This document shows, piece after piece, positions 32,821 to 42,185 of a stretch of 64,000 nucleotides of DNA. Source of the DNA: Deltaproteobacteria bacterium (GTDB lineage Bacteria > Desulfobacterota > Desulfobaccia > Desulfobaccales > 0-14-0-80-60-11); assembly GCA_023381945.1 (NCBI GenBank), contig JAMCQY010000225.1, forward strand, positions 21,210-85,209. Direction: 5' to 3'. Below the pieces are notes generated by a model. That model was not told where the DNA came from and searched no databases. It saw only the letters and a list, made by a program, of their open reading frames with translations. Each line of letters starts with the position of its first letter. Positions within the stretch are counted from its first letter, which is position 1. The translations under genes and the position numbers were made by a program.

Positions 32821-34869
32821 ATGGACTTCTACAAAGAGCTGAAATTGGAGCCGGTTCGATCTGAACCAGACGTCTGGGTGAGCCGAATCATGATCCTGGA
32901 ACGGATCACCCCCGATCCCGTTGTCATTAGAGATATCTCCCTGTCTCGCGGGCTGAACATTATCTGGGCGGAAGAATCTGAGAGCGATCACCCGGTGGCC
33001 GCAATCACAGGCCACAGCGCTGGCAAGACTATTTTTTGTCGTTTAATACGTTATGTCCTGGGAGAACAGACTTTTGGCACCAGGATCGTAATGGAGCTTA
33101 TCCGTAAAAACTTTCCACATGGTTTCATTGCCGCAGAGCTCCATGTTCGCGGCCGAAAATGGGCCGTTCGTCGACCTTTCGGAAGTGGAAGAACATACAT
33201 CAAGGAGAATGCATCTATTGATGAACTGCTTGGACAGAGCGGACAGATCGTAACCCAGGATTTATACACCCAAGAGATAGGCCTGGAGAGTTTGTTAGAT
33301 GATCTTGAAACCGGTGGAATCGTTCAGACAGGGGAGCCGATTCAGTGGGACCATATCCTTGCCTGGTGCACGCGGGATCAGGAAGCGCGTTTTCAAAACC
33401 TACATGAATGGCGCTCTCCCCGAAGTGAAGCAGAGACGCCGTCCTTTAGGTTTCCCAAAGCCGGTCCCCTATTCGTAATGCGGACGGTGTTAGGCCTCTT
33501 CTTGCCAGATGAGCTTAAAGGCGAGGAACGTCTTGCGAAACTCCAGAGGGAAAAAGACAGACTCACCAAGGAAATCGAGGAAAAGCGCCGGGAACCTCAA
33601 TTCCGTGTAAATCTTTACGAACAACAACTTCGCCAATCTCTTAAATTAATTTGGCCAAATGAATCCGATATTGATTCACGGCCTTTCCATTCGGATGAAT
33701 TATTTCTTGAAAACTTGCAGCAAATGTCCGTAAGGGCACGAAAAACAATTGGGGATTCTATCGAATTAGGCGAACAGGAGCGCTTAGTTCTTCAGACTCA
33801 GATCGATGAGCTTGGCGCAGAAATCAAGCGGCAGGAAAAGACGCTTGTTGAATGGGAAACCATCTTCTCCGTGAATGAAGCAGCTAGTCGGGAGCTCGGT
33901 TCTAACTTAACGGAGCATGAAGAAAAGCTCAAAAGAATCGAGGAGCACAAAGATAAACTATGTCCTTATGGTGGTGTTATTGTGCGGGAATGCCACTACT
34001 TTAAAGACCGCCAAAAGATATTTAAAATTTCCGAGCTGCAAGATTCCCGTGCACTAAAGCAAGCTGAAGCCGATCGAGCCGAGGAACGCAGAAAGATTGA
34101 TGTGGAAAAGGATAATATTCGAAAGGAAATCCTCAGAATTAATGGAATTCGTCAAAAAGCAGTCGAAATGCGTAACACTGTGATAGCTCGCCTCCGCGAA
34201 CAACAGCAATTGATGCGCGATATCAAATATTCGCATGATGAACTTGTGATTTGGATGCAGCGGCGAGATGGACTTGGCGAGTACGAAGAACTTAACCTGC
34301 TACGTGGGAAACTTGACGCTACAGAAAAGGAAATCACTAGGTTTGAGAAAGAATTATCAGCACTGCTTCGTCAACATGATGAAAATCGTAAACGGCTGGC
34401 TGCCATTTTTTCCGGGGCTGTCCGGTCAGTGCTGTCGTCAAAGAGGTACAACGGGTTAGTAAGATTGGACAACCGTGAACTGGCCTTTCGTATTACTCAA
34501 GGGCCAACCATGAGCGGAGAGGCCGTGGAAACCCTTTCGGTTCTTCTCGCTGATGTTGCTGCCCTTATCTATAACACCGTATCTGATAAAGTCCATCTGC
34601 CCGGCTTTCTCTTGCATGACAGCCCTCGTGAAGCCGACCTTGGCATTGGCATCTATAGAAGGTTTGTCCGATTCGCCGCCTCTCTTCAGGACCACTTTGA
34701 GAGGACAGAAAAATGCCCCTTCCAATATTTCATCACGACCACCACCGCGCCCCCGGAAGAACTGCAATCTGAAAAATACGTGAAGCTGAAATTAAACGCC
34801 TCCGATCCTGAGGGCCTTCTGCTTCGCCGCAATATAGCCGAGGTATCAATGGAGAAGATGCTCTTTTGA
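32821..34869 (+). CDS. SMC-like coiled-coil ATPase, fourth gene of the DISARM-like operon
   Basis: 682-aa ABC/SMC-type ATPase. The Walker A is AAITGHSAGKTIFCRLIRYVLG (about residue 60), two coiled-coil arms span roughly 230-540, and the Walker B-like segment is LPGFLLHDSPREADLGIGIYRRF (about 597). A hinge-like CPYGGVIVRECHYFKD between the arms holds two cysteines, reminiscent of the hook of DUF2326/RecN-like proteins. The start follows ATAGGAGGCGGGCGAA, 12 bases after the methylase stop, so it belongs to the operon. It is not a standard member of DISARM as I know it. It might sense or bridge DNA for the helicase-nuclease. It ends 11 bases before a convergent gene. Confidence 0.78.
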   Translation: MDFYKELKLEPVRSEPDVWVSRIMILERITPDPVVIRDISLSRGLNIIWAEESESDHPVAAITGHSAGKTIFCRLIRYVLGEQTFGTRIVMELIRKNFPHGFIAAELHVRGRKWAVRRPFGSGRTYIKENASIDELLGQSGQIVTQDLYTQEIGLESLLDDLETGGIVQTGEPIQWDHILAWCTRDQEARFQNLHEWRSPRSEAETPSFRFPKAGPLFVMRTVLGLFLPDELKGEERLAKLQREKDRLTKEIEEKRREPQFRVNLYEQQLRQSLKLIWPNESDIDSRPFHSDELFLENLQQMSVRARKTIGDSIELGEQERLVLQTQIDELGAEIKRQEKTLVEWETIFSVNEAASRELGSNLTEHEEKLKRIEEHKDKLCPYGGVIVRECHYFKDRQKIFKISELQDSRALKQAEADRAEERRKIDVEKDNIRKEILRINGIRQKAVEMRNTVIARLREQQQLMRDIKYSHDELVIWMQRRDGLGEYEELNLLRGKLDATEKEITRFEKELSALLRQHDENRKRLAAIFSGAVRSVLSSKRYNGLVRLDNRELAFRITQGPTMSGEAVETLSVLLADVAALIYNTVSDKVHLPGFLLHDSPREADLGIGIYRRFVRFAASLQDHFERTEKCPFQYFITTTTAPPEELQSEKYVKLKLNASDPEGLLLRRNIAEVSMEKMLF

Positions 34870-34880
34870 CAAACAGGGTA

Positions 34881-37800
34881 CTAATTTAGCTGATGCATTA
34901 TAATATTGCCATCATTGTTAAGTTGCTGGGCCAGTTCAAGCAGGTGCTGATGGTGAGTAAAAAAGATGACCTGGGTTCTCTGAGACAGCTCGTGCAGGAC
35001 TTTCAAGGTGGCTTTGGCCCTGTAGTCATCAAGCTTTATCAGGATGTCATCCACCACAAAGGGCATTGGTTCGTGGGTTTCCATGTACTGCTCCAAGGTG
35101 GCCAGGCGTAGAGATAAATAAAGCGGATCCACGGTGCCATCGCTCATCCCTTCCACCCCGACACGCTCTCCTGTAGGCCTGACGCCTTGCAGAATCGGGA
35201 TATCTTTTTCGTTGTAATCTACCATCAAGGAGGAGAATGAACCCAACGTCAGAATTTTAAACAAATCCGCCGCCTTCTTGATCAGGGCTCCCTGGTTTTC
35301 TTCCCGGTAGCGCTCGATTTCCTTATGCAAGATGAGCCAGCTTAGCCGCAATCGAAGGTAATGCTCCACCTCCACCCTCATCTTTGCCAGAATCTCCTGG
35401 GCACTTTCCGCCTCTTCCGCTGCTTGGGCATTCCCGTCCATCTTAGCCAATTCGATTCTTTCCTGGACAATCTGCTCGTCTAATTCGGAACGCTCGCTTT
35501 CGAGCTGCTCTATGAGTTGGTTGATTACTTCTACTTGGCCGGAAATGGCATCAAAATCGGCTGTGCCGGCTTCCTGAATGAAATCCTCCAGGGAACTTCC
35601 GGCGCTCTGTTCCAAAATCTGTTCTTCCAGGGCCGCCACTTCCTGCTGCAAGCTTTGAAATTCTTGGGACTTCTTCTCTATGGCTTCCAGTTCCTGGTAA
35701 TCGCGGCATCCTGCCTGCTGGCAAAGAGTCGTCAGTCTTTTCTGTTCAATTTCTATGGTTTCCTTTGTTTTTTCCAGAAACTCTTTTTTCTCTTCAATTT
35801 GTCCTACCAAACTTTCCAGCTTTGCCGCATCTTTCTGTGCCTTAGCTAGTTGAGCTTGCAGTTCCGCGGCCGCTTGTTCCGGAGACAACCTTGCCAATTC
35901 CTGGGCAACGCGGCCAACCAGATCCAGCACATCAGCCTGGAATTGCTCGGCATCTCGCTTGATCCCGGCGATTCTATCTCTGAAGCCGGCTATTTTGTCG
36001 ACACTGTGTAATAGCTCCTCCATCTCATTGAGGAGAACGTTAACCACCGCGGGGGAGGCCTGGTCCGGCAATCCCAATGGCCTGATGGCTTCTGACCACG
36101 AGTGCTGCCATTTTTCCAATTGGCCTGTTGCCGCCTCTTTCTCTTGTCTGGCTTGGGCTAACTTATTACTCAGTTCAGCGATACGCTCCTGTAACCCCTC
36201 CCTTTGCCTGGCATTGTCCTGGATGGTGGTCACCACAAGCTGACAGATATCCAACAAGGCTTCAAGAGTCTTGGCTTCCTTTGGCTCAGGTTCCTGCAGG
36301 TTCTTCAGAGCCTTGGTCAGCTGAGCCTGGTGAGTGGCAATTTCATTGGTAACCCCATCCAGCTGCCGCTGCAATTCCCTCAAGATTTCCACCCCCTGGG
36401 CCAGGTGTTGGTGCCGGTTCAGCCAGGCCCGCATCTCCCGGGGCGGCAATGGGATGATGCCGCAAGTCTTCCATAAGCTGTCCCATTCGCCCTGAATTTC
36501 TGCAAGGCGTTGCTGGGATACTGTTCTCTGCTCCGACAGTTCCTTTAGGAATTGTTTACGCGTTTCCAAAGCGGCTACCAGGTTGGCTTGGGCGGCCACT
36601 CGCTCTGCTTCCCGGCGTAACCGGTCAGAGATATCATCGGCAGAGGCCACCCTTATTTCGTAGGCCGACGCCAGTTCGTGGTCTTTGTCGTAAGCTGCGG
36701 CTTCCTGGCTCACGTCTTCTTGTAATAGCCAACCCCGGCGGATGAGCTGCCAGCCCTGGTCCCGGTCCTTCCTTGCCTCAATAAGCTCTTGCTCACTGGG
36801 AACCTCTCCGGTCAGACGCAGGGCAACTAACTGTTGCTCGAAATTAACCTCCTCCCCCCGGACCTCGGCGATTTTCTCATCCAGCCGGCCGGCTTCGGTC
36901 TCTTGGTTCCCCAGGAGGGATTCGAACCGGTTCACAGTTTCGGGCACGGGTATCGGCAATTTCTCCAGTTCCTCCAAGGGGCCTGACCAAAGACCAAGTC
37001 TCTGAAGGTTTACAAGGAGCTGCGATTCCTGTTTATCCAAATCTTCCTGAAGCCTTTGCTGCACCCCTTCCAGGTTGCCCTTTTTCCGGGCTTTGACCAC
37101 GGCCGAATTGAGTTCGCTGGGGTTCCTGACGGCCGCCATTTCTTGCAGGGCTGTTTTGGCAGCATTGAGCTGTCGCTGGGCGTTCTCTTCATCCTGCCGG
37201 GCCCGGTCCAACTTGGTTTCCAAAGCCTGGCACCGACCCGCCAGTTCCTGGATAGTCAACCGGGCCGCGCTGGTCAAGCGGATCTCTTCGACTCGCTCCA
37301 GATTCAAGTCTGGTCTAAGTTTGGACAAATGGGACATTGCCTTGGCTTCCAGCCCCAGCAGATTTTCCTCCAGTCCCGGCAAGTCTTGCTTCGCTTTCAG
37401 GTGTGCACCCAGCCTTCGATGAAGTGCGGTAATGATTTCCGCTTGTCGAAGCAAAGCTTCAGGAATCTTCAATTCCTCCGATAGCTGTTCCAGTCTTTCC
37501 AACTCGCCCAGAACTCTGGCATAACCAATTTCGGCGGGCCGCAGAGCCTCCATGGCCTCTCGTCTCTCCTCGGAAAATTCCGCTGACAGGAGCACCACCT
37601 GATCCATTTTTCCCAGGCGGTCAAGGAGCATGATTCTTCGGCTAATCTTGGGCAGGGTCTTCTCAAGCCGCTCCAGCCGAGACTTTTCTTTGGATAGCTC
37701 CGATAGACGGGCTGTCACCTCTGCCCTCCGGTTTTGTGCTTCTTCCAGGGCTTGGCGATGCTTTGCCCACTCTCGGCCAGGTAATGACAACTCATTTACT

Positions 37801-38387
37801 TTTAGTTTAGCCCTCTTGTAGGCCGTCAAGGATTGATTGATAACCGGATTTGCTCCGGAGGGAAGAAATAGGGCCCGCATTTCGCCTTCCATCTCTTTGA
37901 GGAAAGCCGGAAGACCAGTGGCTCCTAAGCCCGCCGCAAACAAGCTCTGCCCCACTTCTCCGCCGCCCTGCAGTAGATCCTGGCCTCCACTCACCAGGAT
38001 GTCATGGCTGATACCGAACATCGTGGCAAAAACCTGCTCCCCGACGCCGCCGAGAAAATTCTCCAAGGCACGATCGTTCAGAGGATTGTTACCATCCGGG
38101 GACAGCAGGGTTCTCTTGGTTCCTTTGCGCCTGAGGAAGCTGATCTCGCTGCCGTTGGAGAGACGCAATCGCCCTCCCAGGCGCAAGGCCTGGTTGTCAT
38201 GCAGGAAGTTGTCGGCAGTGTTTGGAGGAATGCCATACAAGAGGGCCTTGATGGCTCGCAGTGATGAGGTTTTTCCGTCCTCGTTGCGCCCATAAACGAC
38301 ATGGAGCCCTTCGTGACCACCTGATAAATCCAGCAAAACATTGGTGAAGGGGCCAAAGGCCAACAGGTTCAACTCCAGGATTTTCAT
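34881..38387 (-). CDS. YhaN/SbcC-like ATPase
   Basis: 1168-aa SMC-like ATPase of the YhaN (AAA_27) type. The N-terminal ILELNLLAFGPFTNVLLDLS and Walker A VYGRNEDGKTSSLRAIKALLYG are followed by VFATMFGISHDILVSGGQDLLQGGGEVGQSLFAAGLG, a hallmark of the family. Very long coiled coils occupy the middle. Near the C-terminus are the signature-like EGMSDGTVDPLYLSLRLATLEQY and Walker B MPFVVDDILIKLDDYRAKATL, with a downstream VIFFTHHQHL. It forms a Mre11/Rad50-like complex with the nuclease encoded just upstream (ATGA overlap) and is expected to process DNA ends. It is convergent with the DISARM-like operon. Whether the pair is housekeeping or defence is not decided by sequence. Confidence 0.88.
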   Translation of the reverse strand: MKILELNLLAFGPFTNVLLDLSGGHEGLHVVYGRNEDGKTSSLRAIKALLYGIPPNTADNFLHDNQALRLGGRLRLSNGSEISFLRRKGTKRTLLSPDGNNPLNDRALENFLGGVGEQVFATMFGISHDILVSGGQDLLQGGGEVGQSLFAAGLGATGLPAFLKEMEGEMRALFLPSGANPVINQSLTAYKRAKLKVNELSLPGREWAKHRQALEEAQNRRAEVTARLSELSKEKSRLERLEKTLPKISRRIMLLDRLGKMDQVVLLSAEFSEERREAMEALRPAEIGYARVLGELERLEQLSEELKIPEALLRQAEIITALHRRLGAHLKAKQDLPGLEENLLGLEAKAMSHLSKLRPDLNLERVEEIRLTSAARLTIQELAGRCQALETKLDRARQDEENAQRQLNAAKTALQEMAAVRNPSELNSAVVKARKKGNLEGVQQRLQEDLDKQESQLLVNLQRLGLWSGPLEELEKLPIPVPETVNRFESLLGNQETEAGRLDEKIAEVRGEEVNFEQQLVALRLTGEVPSEQELIEARKDRDQGWQLIRRGWLLQEDVSQEAAAYDKDHELASAYEIRVASADDISDRLRREAERVAAQANLVAALETRKQFLKELSEQRTVSQQRLAEIQGEWDSLWKTCGIIPLPPREMRAWLNRHQHLAQGVEILRELQRQLDGVTNEIATHQAQLTKALKNLQEPEPKEAKTLEALLDICQLVVTTIQDNARQREGLQERIAELSNKLAQARQEKEAATGQLEKWQHSWSEAIRPLGLPDQASPAVVNVLLNEMEELLHSVDKIAGFRDRIAGIKRDAEQFQADVLDLVGRVAQELARLSPEQAAAELQAQLAKAQKDAAKLESLVGQIEEKKEFLEKTKETIEIEQKRLTTLCQQAGCRDYQELEAIEKKSQEFQSLQQEVAALEEQILEQSAGSSLEDFIQEAGTADFDAISGQVEVINQLIEQLESERSELDEQIVQERIELAKMDGNAQAAEEAESAQEILAKMRVEVEHYLRLRLSWLILHKEIERYREENQGALIKKAADLFKILTLGSFSSLMVDYNEKDIPILQGVRPTGERVGVEGMSDGTVDPLYLSLRLATLEQYMETHEPMPFVVDDILIKLDDYRAKATLKVLHELSQRTQVIFFTHHQHLLELAQQLNNDGNIIMHQLN

Positions 38388-39649
38388 ATACTGCCGCTCC
38401 GAGCCAGGAGGCGGGCCAGGAGATACTTTTTCGCTTCTTCCAGGGCATCACGCAAGTATTCCGGACGGTCCAGGGCTAGATTGTCAGTTCCCGAACGTAA
38501 TTCATGGGGCAACTTCAGGCGTAATTGCTCGAATTCCTGGACAAGATCTGCCAATTGGGCCTCATCCAGGCTCAAGTCCCGCAGCCCTCGGAGTAGACTC
38601 CCCAAAGCTCCGCTCCCGGCCAGGAGATCTTCCGAATTTATGGCGGCGCTGGTATCTAGGACGATCTTTTCCAACCAGATAGAACCATTGCCCACATCAT
38701 TGGCCATTGCCCGGATTTCACTTATCCAGTAATCCGGATTCCGGGCCAGTTCTTCGTGGGCCTTGCAGGCGCCAGTGATGTGAAGCCTCACCGCCAGGAA
38801 GCGGCCGCCACTGTGGTCCGACTCTTTTTTCAATGAGACGCCCGCCTGGTCAACTAGTTCAGCAGCAATCTCTGCCCCGGAAGCGTCAATTTGTTTTAGA
38901 GTCCAACGAAGGACATCCAGGTCCACGTGCTCCACCATTTCAACCTTGCCATCATCCACCGTTACAAGGGCACAGCCTTTGGGTCCTGTCTCTTTAATGT
39001 GTCGTCCTTGAAGGTTCCCGGGGAATACCACCCAAGGGTCTTGGTGGAGAACTTCCCGCTGGTGCACATGCCCCAAAGCCCAATATTGGTAACCCCTTGA
39101 CAATAGGCCTTCCAAGGTGCAGGGAGCGTAGGTCTCGTGCCCTGGACGACCGGTAACGCTGGTGTGGAGCATGCCGATGTTGAAAAGATGGGGCAAAGCA
39201 GGTGGATACCCTGTGGCCAGGTCAGCAGTCACTACTGCGGTGGGAAATCCTTGGCCATGTATGGCCACCCCAAAATCATTCAGCAACTCGGTGCCGGGTC
39301 GGCGGATAGGGAAGATAGTGACATTTTCCGGCAAACGCAGTGTCCGGGTCATTTGGCTGGCGGCGTCATGATTGCCAGCCACAATATATACGCGGATTCC
39401 GGCTTTATTCAAGCGGCTCATCTGGTGGGCAAAGAAAAGTCCAGTATTATAGTCCTTCCAGTCTCCATCATATAGGTCGCCGGCGATAAGGACAAAAGTG
39501 ATTTCCTCCTTGACCGCTAAATCAACCAAGGCTATTAACGCTTGCCGGGTTGCGGCCCGGAGTTGCTCCGCCGGCGCCCCGGGGTAGCGGGCCAGGCCCA
39601 CTAAAGGGCTATCCAGATGCAGATCGGCGGTATGAAGAAACTTGAACAT
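38384..39649 (-). CDS. YhaO/SbcD-like metallophosphoesterase (exonuclease)
   Basis: 421-aa calcineurin-like phosphoesterase. The two-metal motifs are in order: FLHTADLHLDSPL (DxH), VLIAGDLYDGDW (GDxxD), YIVAGNHDAASQM (GNHD), IGMLHTSV (H) and WALGHVHQREVL (GHxH). The C-terminal 150 residues form the capping or partner-binding region of YhaO. With the coiled-coil ATPase encoded downstream it makes the nuclease half of an SbcCD/Mre11-Rad50-type complex that trims double-strand ends. The gene starts after CTAGGAAATCTAA. It is the first gene of a two-gene operon, with about 210 bases of unassigned sequence upstream. Confidence 0.88.
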   Translation of the reverse strand: MFKFLHTADLHLDSPLVGLARYPGAPAEQLRAATRQALIALVDLAVKEEITFVLIAGDLYDGDWKDYNTGLFFAHQMSRLNKAGIRVYIVAGNHDAASQMTRTLRLPENVTIFPIRRPGTELLNDFGVAIHGQGFPTAVVTADLATGYPPALPHLFNIGMLHTSVTGRPGHETYAPCTLEGLLSRGYQYWALGHVHQREVLHQDPWVVFPGNLQGRHIKETGPKGCALVTVDDGKVEMVEHVDLDVLRWTLKQIDASGAEIAAELVDQAGVSLKKESDHSGGRFLAVRLHITGACKAHEELARNPDYWISEIRAMANDVGNGSIWLEKIVLDTSAAINSEDLLAGSGALGSLLRGLRDLSLDEAQLADLVQEFEQLRLKLPHELRSGTDNLALDRPEYLRDALEEAKKYLLARLLARSGSI

Positions 39650-39862
39650 TTAGATTTCCTAGTGTTCCTCCAAATATATTCTTTAGAGTTGCCGCACTAT
39701 TTCAAAAATTTCAGATTTTGGAGATGCAAAATCACGGACCAGTGCAAATCTTGCTTTACTATCCAAAGACCAAGTGGGATTGCTGTGGCATGCCTGCTTA
39801 AGTAATTATCTTATTATTAATGGCGCCCAGAGTCCATGAAGATTTCCTGTAGGACCAGCTCA

Positions 39863-41233
39863 TTAACTTGTAGCGATTACATAACCTGGGTTTAGACCGC
39901 TGAAATCGCGGGTTTGCAAGATAACTTTTCGATGCTCGATACTTTGTAAATCAAGATCAATTAGCTGATAAAGGGGACCCCCATGGAGCAGCCGCAGAAT
40001 CTCTGAAATTACCAGACAGGCTGCGACCGCCCCAACGAACGGAGCGCCGACCGCTTTCCCAGCGAGAAGTGTGACGCCGCAGCGGTCGAGCTCTCTCTCA
40101 TTCAGCATCTTTTGGTAAGCCGAGCGCCCGCTAACATCTTCGGTTAAAGGAATCGGCTTCCATATCTCCGCAGCGGACCTTGCTCCTGGCAACGTATGCA
40201 AGCGTAGAGTCCGGAAATCGCGATAGCCATGGCCGAGCCCTGCCTCGACTACAAAGTCGAAACCCGCTTGCCCCAGCGCCTGACGGCCAACGGCATTGTC
40301 TAGACCACAGAGCGCCACCGCGGGCTCCTCATGCTGTCGCTTGAACGAAGCGTCAAACAGACGTTCATGAATTGTCGTCGCAAAGCCGCGCCGTTCAGCC
40401 CAGGCAGCCAGAACGCGTGTTTTTTTTTGACCCACGAGGTTTGAATCAGAGAGGATAGAAGTGCTCTCGGTAGACGGCGTGATCACGTCGACGTCCTGAA
40501 GCACTAGCTCCAGGCCGCTTGGATTCGGGTAAGGCAGCAGAGCCAGCCCCCAAAGGTAGGCCTGGCCGAGATGTCCGAGTCCAATCAGCCAGAGGCGGGA
40601 TGGTAGAAAGCGTAGCTCAGGCTCATCCGCCCTGCTATCCATCCAATCCGACCCAGGGTCGGGTCGCCAAAGAGATAATCCTAACATGCGGTGGCCGGCA
40701 GCGGGAATTTCTTGACGCGCGAATAGGAAAGCCTCATTAACTGCGAGCGCCATGGCCAACATAGGCGCCAACGGCATTACTGGTTCTTCGGCCAGTGGTC
40801 GTGCGGCATAAGCAGGCACTATACCCCCGTACCAACCAGCGAAGGTGGCCCTAATTTGGAATCCGTTACGCCGTGGCTGTTGTTCGCCACCGATGAGCAC
40901 AGTGGGAGAGTTGATCTCGGGCGGACTCAAGTGGCCGCCGAGTTTTGCAACGGCTTCGGCAAGCGTTGTTCCGAGTGGCAAGGGAACGGCGAGCGGCACA
41001 TCAAATGCACCGGTTACAGAAACACCACCTAAGAAGACCCGCCGCGCCAGCGCCACACCGGTCAGAAGCGCTGCTTGATGAGAGGGACGTAGGGCATCTC
41101 GTTCGCTAATGACAAAAGATAGGCGATAGCCATGAAACATCGCCTCGGCTTCGGCAAGGCTTGAAGCCTCCCCACTGTCGAGCACCTGTTTGACGAGGCG
41201 ATGAAGGCTTTCCGCAGTATTGAATGCGATCAT
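39863..41233 (-). CDS. bilD: E1-like ThiF-family activating enzyme, BilD
   Basis: 456-aa ubiquitin-activating-like enzyme. An unassigned N-terminal region of about 210 residues precedes the ThiF/E1 Rossmann domain: LWLIGLGHLGQAYLW (nucleotide-binding glycines, residues 218-224), LQDVDVITPSTESTSIL (adenylate-site acidic residues) and CGLDNAVGRQALGQAGFDFVVEAGLGHGY. The likely catalytic cysteine is Cys385 in ELDRCGVTLLAGKAVGAPFVGAVAA. It would adenylate the C-terminus of the ubiquitin-like protein and pass it to the E2 by thioesters. I chose ATG 41233 (TTTAGGAG upstream); a TTG two codons earlier is also open. It is the last gene of a Ubl-E2-JAB-E1 operon, the order of Bil antiphage systems. Confidence 0.85.
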   Translation of the reverse strand: MIAFNTAESLHRLVKQVLDSGEASSLAEAEAMFHGYRLSFVISERDALRPSHQAALLTGVALARRVFLGGVSVTGAFDVPLAVPLPLGTTLAEAVAKLGGHLSPPEINSPTVLIGGEQQPRRNGFQIRATFAGWYGGIVPAYAARPLAEEPVMPLAPMLAMALAVNEAFLFARQEIPAAGHRMLGLSLWRPDPGSDWMDSRADEPELRFLPSRLWLIGLGHLGQAYLWGLALLPYPNPSGLELVLQDVDVITPSTESTSILSDSNLVGQKKTRVLAAWAERRGFATTIHERLFDASFKRQHEEPAVALCGLDNAVGRQALGQAGFDFVVEAGLGHGYRDFRTLRLHTLPGARSAAEIWKPIPLTEDVSGRSAYQKMLNERELDRCGVTLLAGKAVGAPFVGAVAACLVISEILRLLHGGPLYQLIDLDLQSIEHRKVILQTRDFSGLNPGYVIATS

Positions 41234-41245
41234 AATCAAGAACTC

Positions 41246-41764
41246 CTAAAGCCCGATATGAAGGAAGTCACAACGCTGGCTAACGGGAATACTCTCCCAA
41301 TGTTTACCACCTTTGTAGCGATAGATACCGATATCTATACGCCGGACTGGAGATTGGGCGAAGTACGGCAATATTATTGCAAGGTGGCCAGCCCGGGAGA
41401 TCATGGGATGAGCCCGGTCAGAAGAGCTCTGTTCTGCGCTGCCTGGATGTGTATGTACATCGGCGATAATGGTAAGGCCACATTGTCTGCATTGCTCCCA
41501 AAGCGTACCGAAGTAACGACCATCAAAATGAACGATGCCACTGTTCAGACAGCGGGGATCGAGGTCATCATAAAGCACAAAGTCTACGATCCGGGCGCGT
41601 CCGTTTCCGCGCAAGCCCAAGAGGAACGCTCCGCTTTCGCGAATTTTCCCCCGGCCGCGGTTTCGAAGTTCTGCAAGGAGCCGACGCCAGAGAAACCAGG
41701 AGCAGGAGATCTCATGTCTCGGCGCCCAGAGGCGCCTTATAGTCTCGGCAATTGAGAAGTTCAT
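41246..41764 (-). CDS. bilC: JAB/MPN-family deubiquitinase-like peptidase, BilC
   Basis: 172-aa JAMM metalloprotease. Glu43 lies in ESGAFLLG, and the zinc motif [13 protein letters not shown] gives His104, His106 and Asp116, so the essential set is complete. The His-to-Asp spacing is one residue shorter than in RadC or eukaryotic JAMM proteins, which I believe is normal for this subfamily. In Bil systems this enzyme trims or removes the ubiquitin-like protein. The start at 41764 follows GGAGATAGTTC and overlaps the E2 gene by 53 bases in another frame, an unusually long overlap that implies tight co-translation. The E1 gene begins 12 bases after its stop. Confidence 0.85.
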   Translation of the reverse strand: MNFSIAETIRRLWAPRHEISCSWFLWRRLLAELRNRGRGKIRESGAFLLGLRGNGRARIVDFVLYDDLDPRCLNSGIVHFDGRYFGTLWEQCRQCGLTIIADVHTHPGSAEQSSSDRAHPMISRAGHLAIILPYFAQSPVRRIDIGIYRYKGGKHWESIPVSQRCDFLHIGL

Positions 41765-42185
41765 GAACTATCTCCAAGTATTGAACGATCCCTTCGGCAG
41801 GACGCCAGATTTTAGATGGCATTTCAGTTCGCCAGTTATCGTGACCTATGATGCTAAGACGGTCACAGGGCAAATAAAGTGCAGTGCCACCTTTCCAATC
41901 GGTGCGGAAGACGGCACCCAATCGCCCACCCCGGCTACGCGGCCAGCGATCGAAAGCAAGCACCGTGTCGCGCTCAGGATCCCAAGGCCCCGCCGTTGGC
42001 GGCGTCTGCGGATAGCCTGAGCAATCGAACCGCAGCACATAATGCCGACCATCCTTGGCGGTGATACTGATCAGGACGAAAGGCCAGCTGATGTCTATTA
42101 AGCACCACCGGCCTTCGACCTGACCCAGACAGAATACAGGCTTACTGACATCCGCCGAAAAAGCCCTTTCGTCAGGCGCAGTCAT
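41712..42185 (-). CDS. bilB: E2-like ubiquitin-conjugating protein, BilB
   Basis: 157-aa E2-fold protein. After a beta-sheet segment ([24 protein letters not shown]) comes the E2 loop [11 protein letters not shown]. The likely catalytic cysteine is Cys107 in [19 protein letters not shown], followed by the W-rich segment [20 protein letters not shown]. This P-x-PP then Cys...GHxxW arrangement is that of bacterial E2 proteins encoded with ThiF and JAB genes. It should carry the activated ubiquitin-like protein as a thioester and transfer it to targets. Its ATG overlaps the stop of the Ubl gene (ATGA), and its 3' end overlaps the JAB gene. Confidence 0.8.
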   Translation of the reverse strand: MTAPDERAFSADVSKPVFCLGQVEGRWCLIDISWPFVLISITAKDGRHYVLRFDCSGYPQTPPTAGPWDPERDTVLAFDRWPRSRGGRLGAVFRTDWKGGTALYLPCDRLSIIGHDNWRTEMPSKIWRPAEGIVQYLEIVHELLNCRDYKAPLGAET

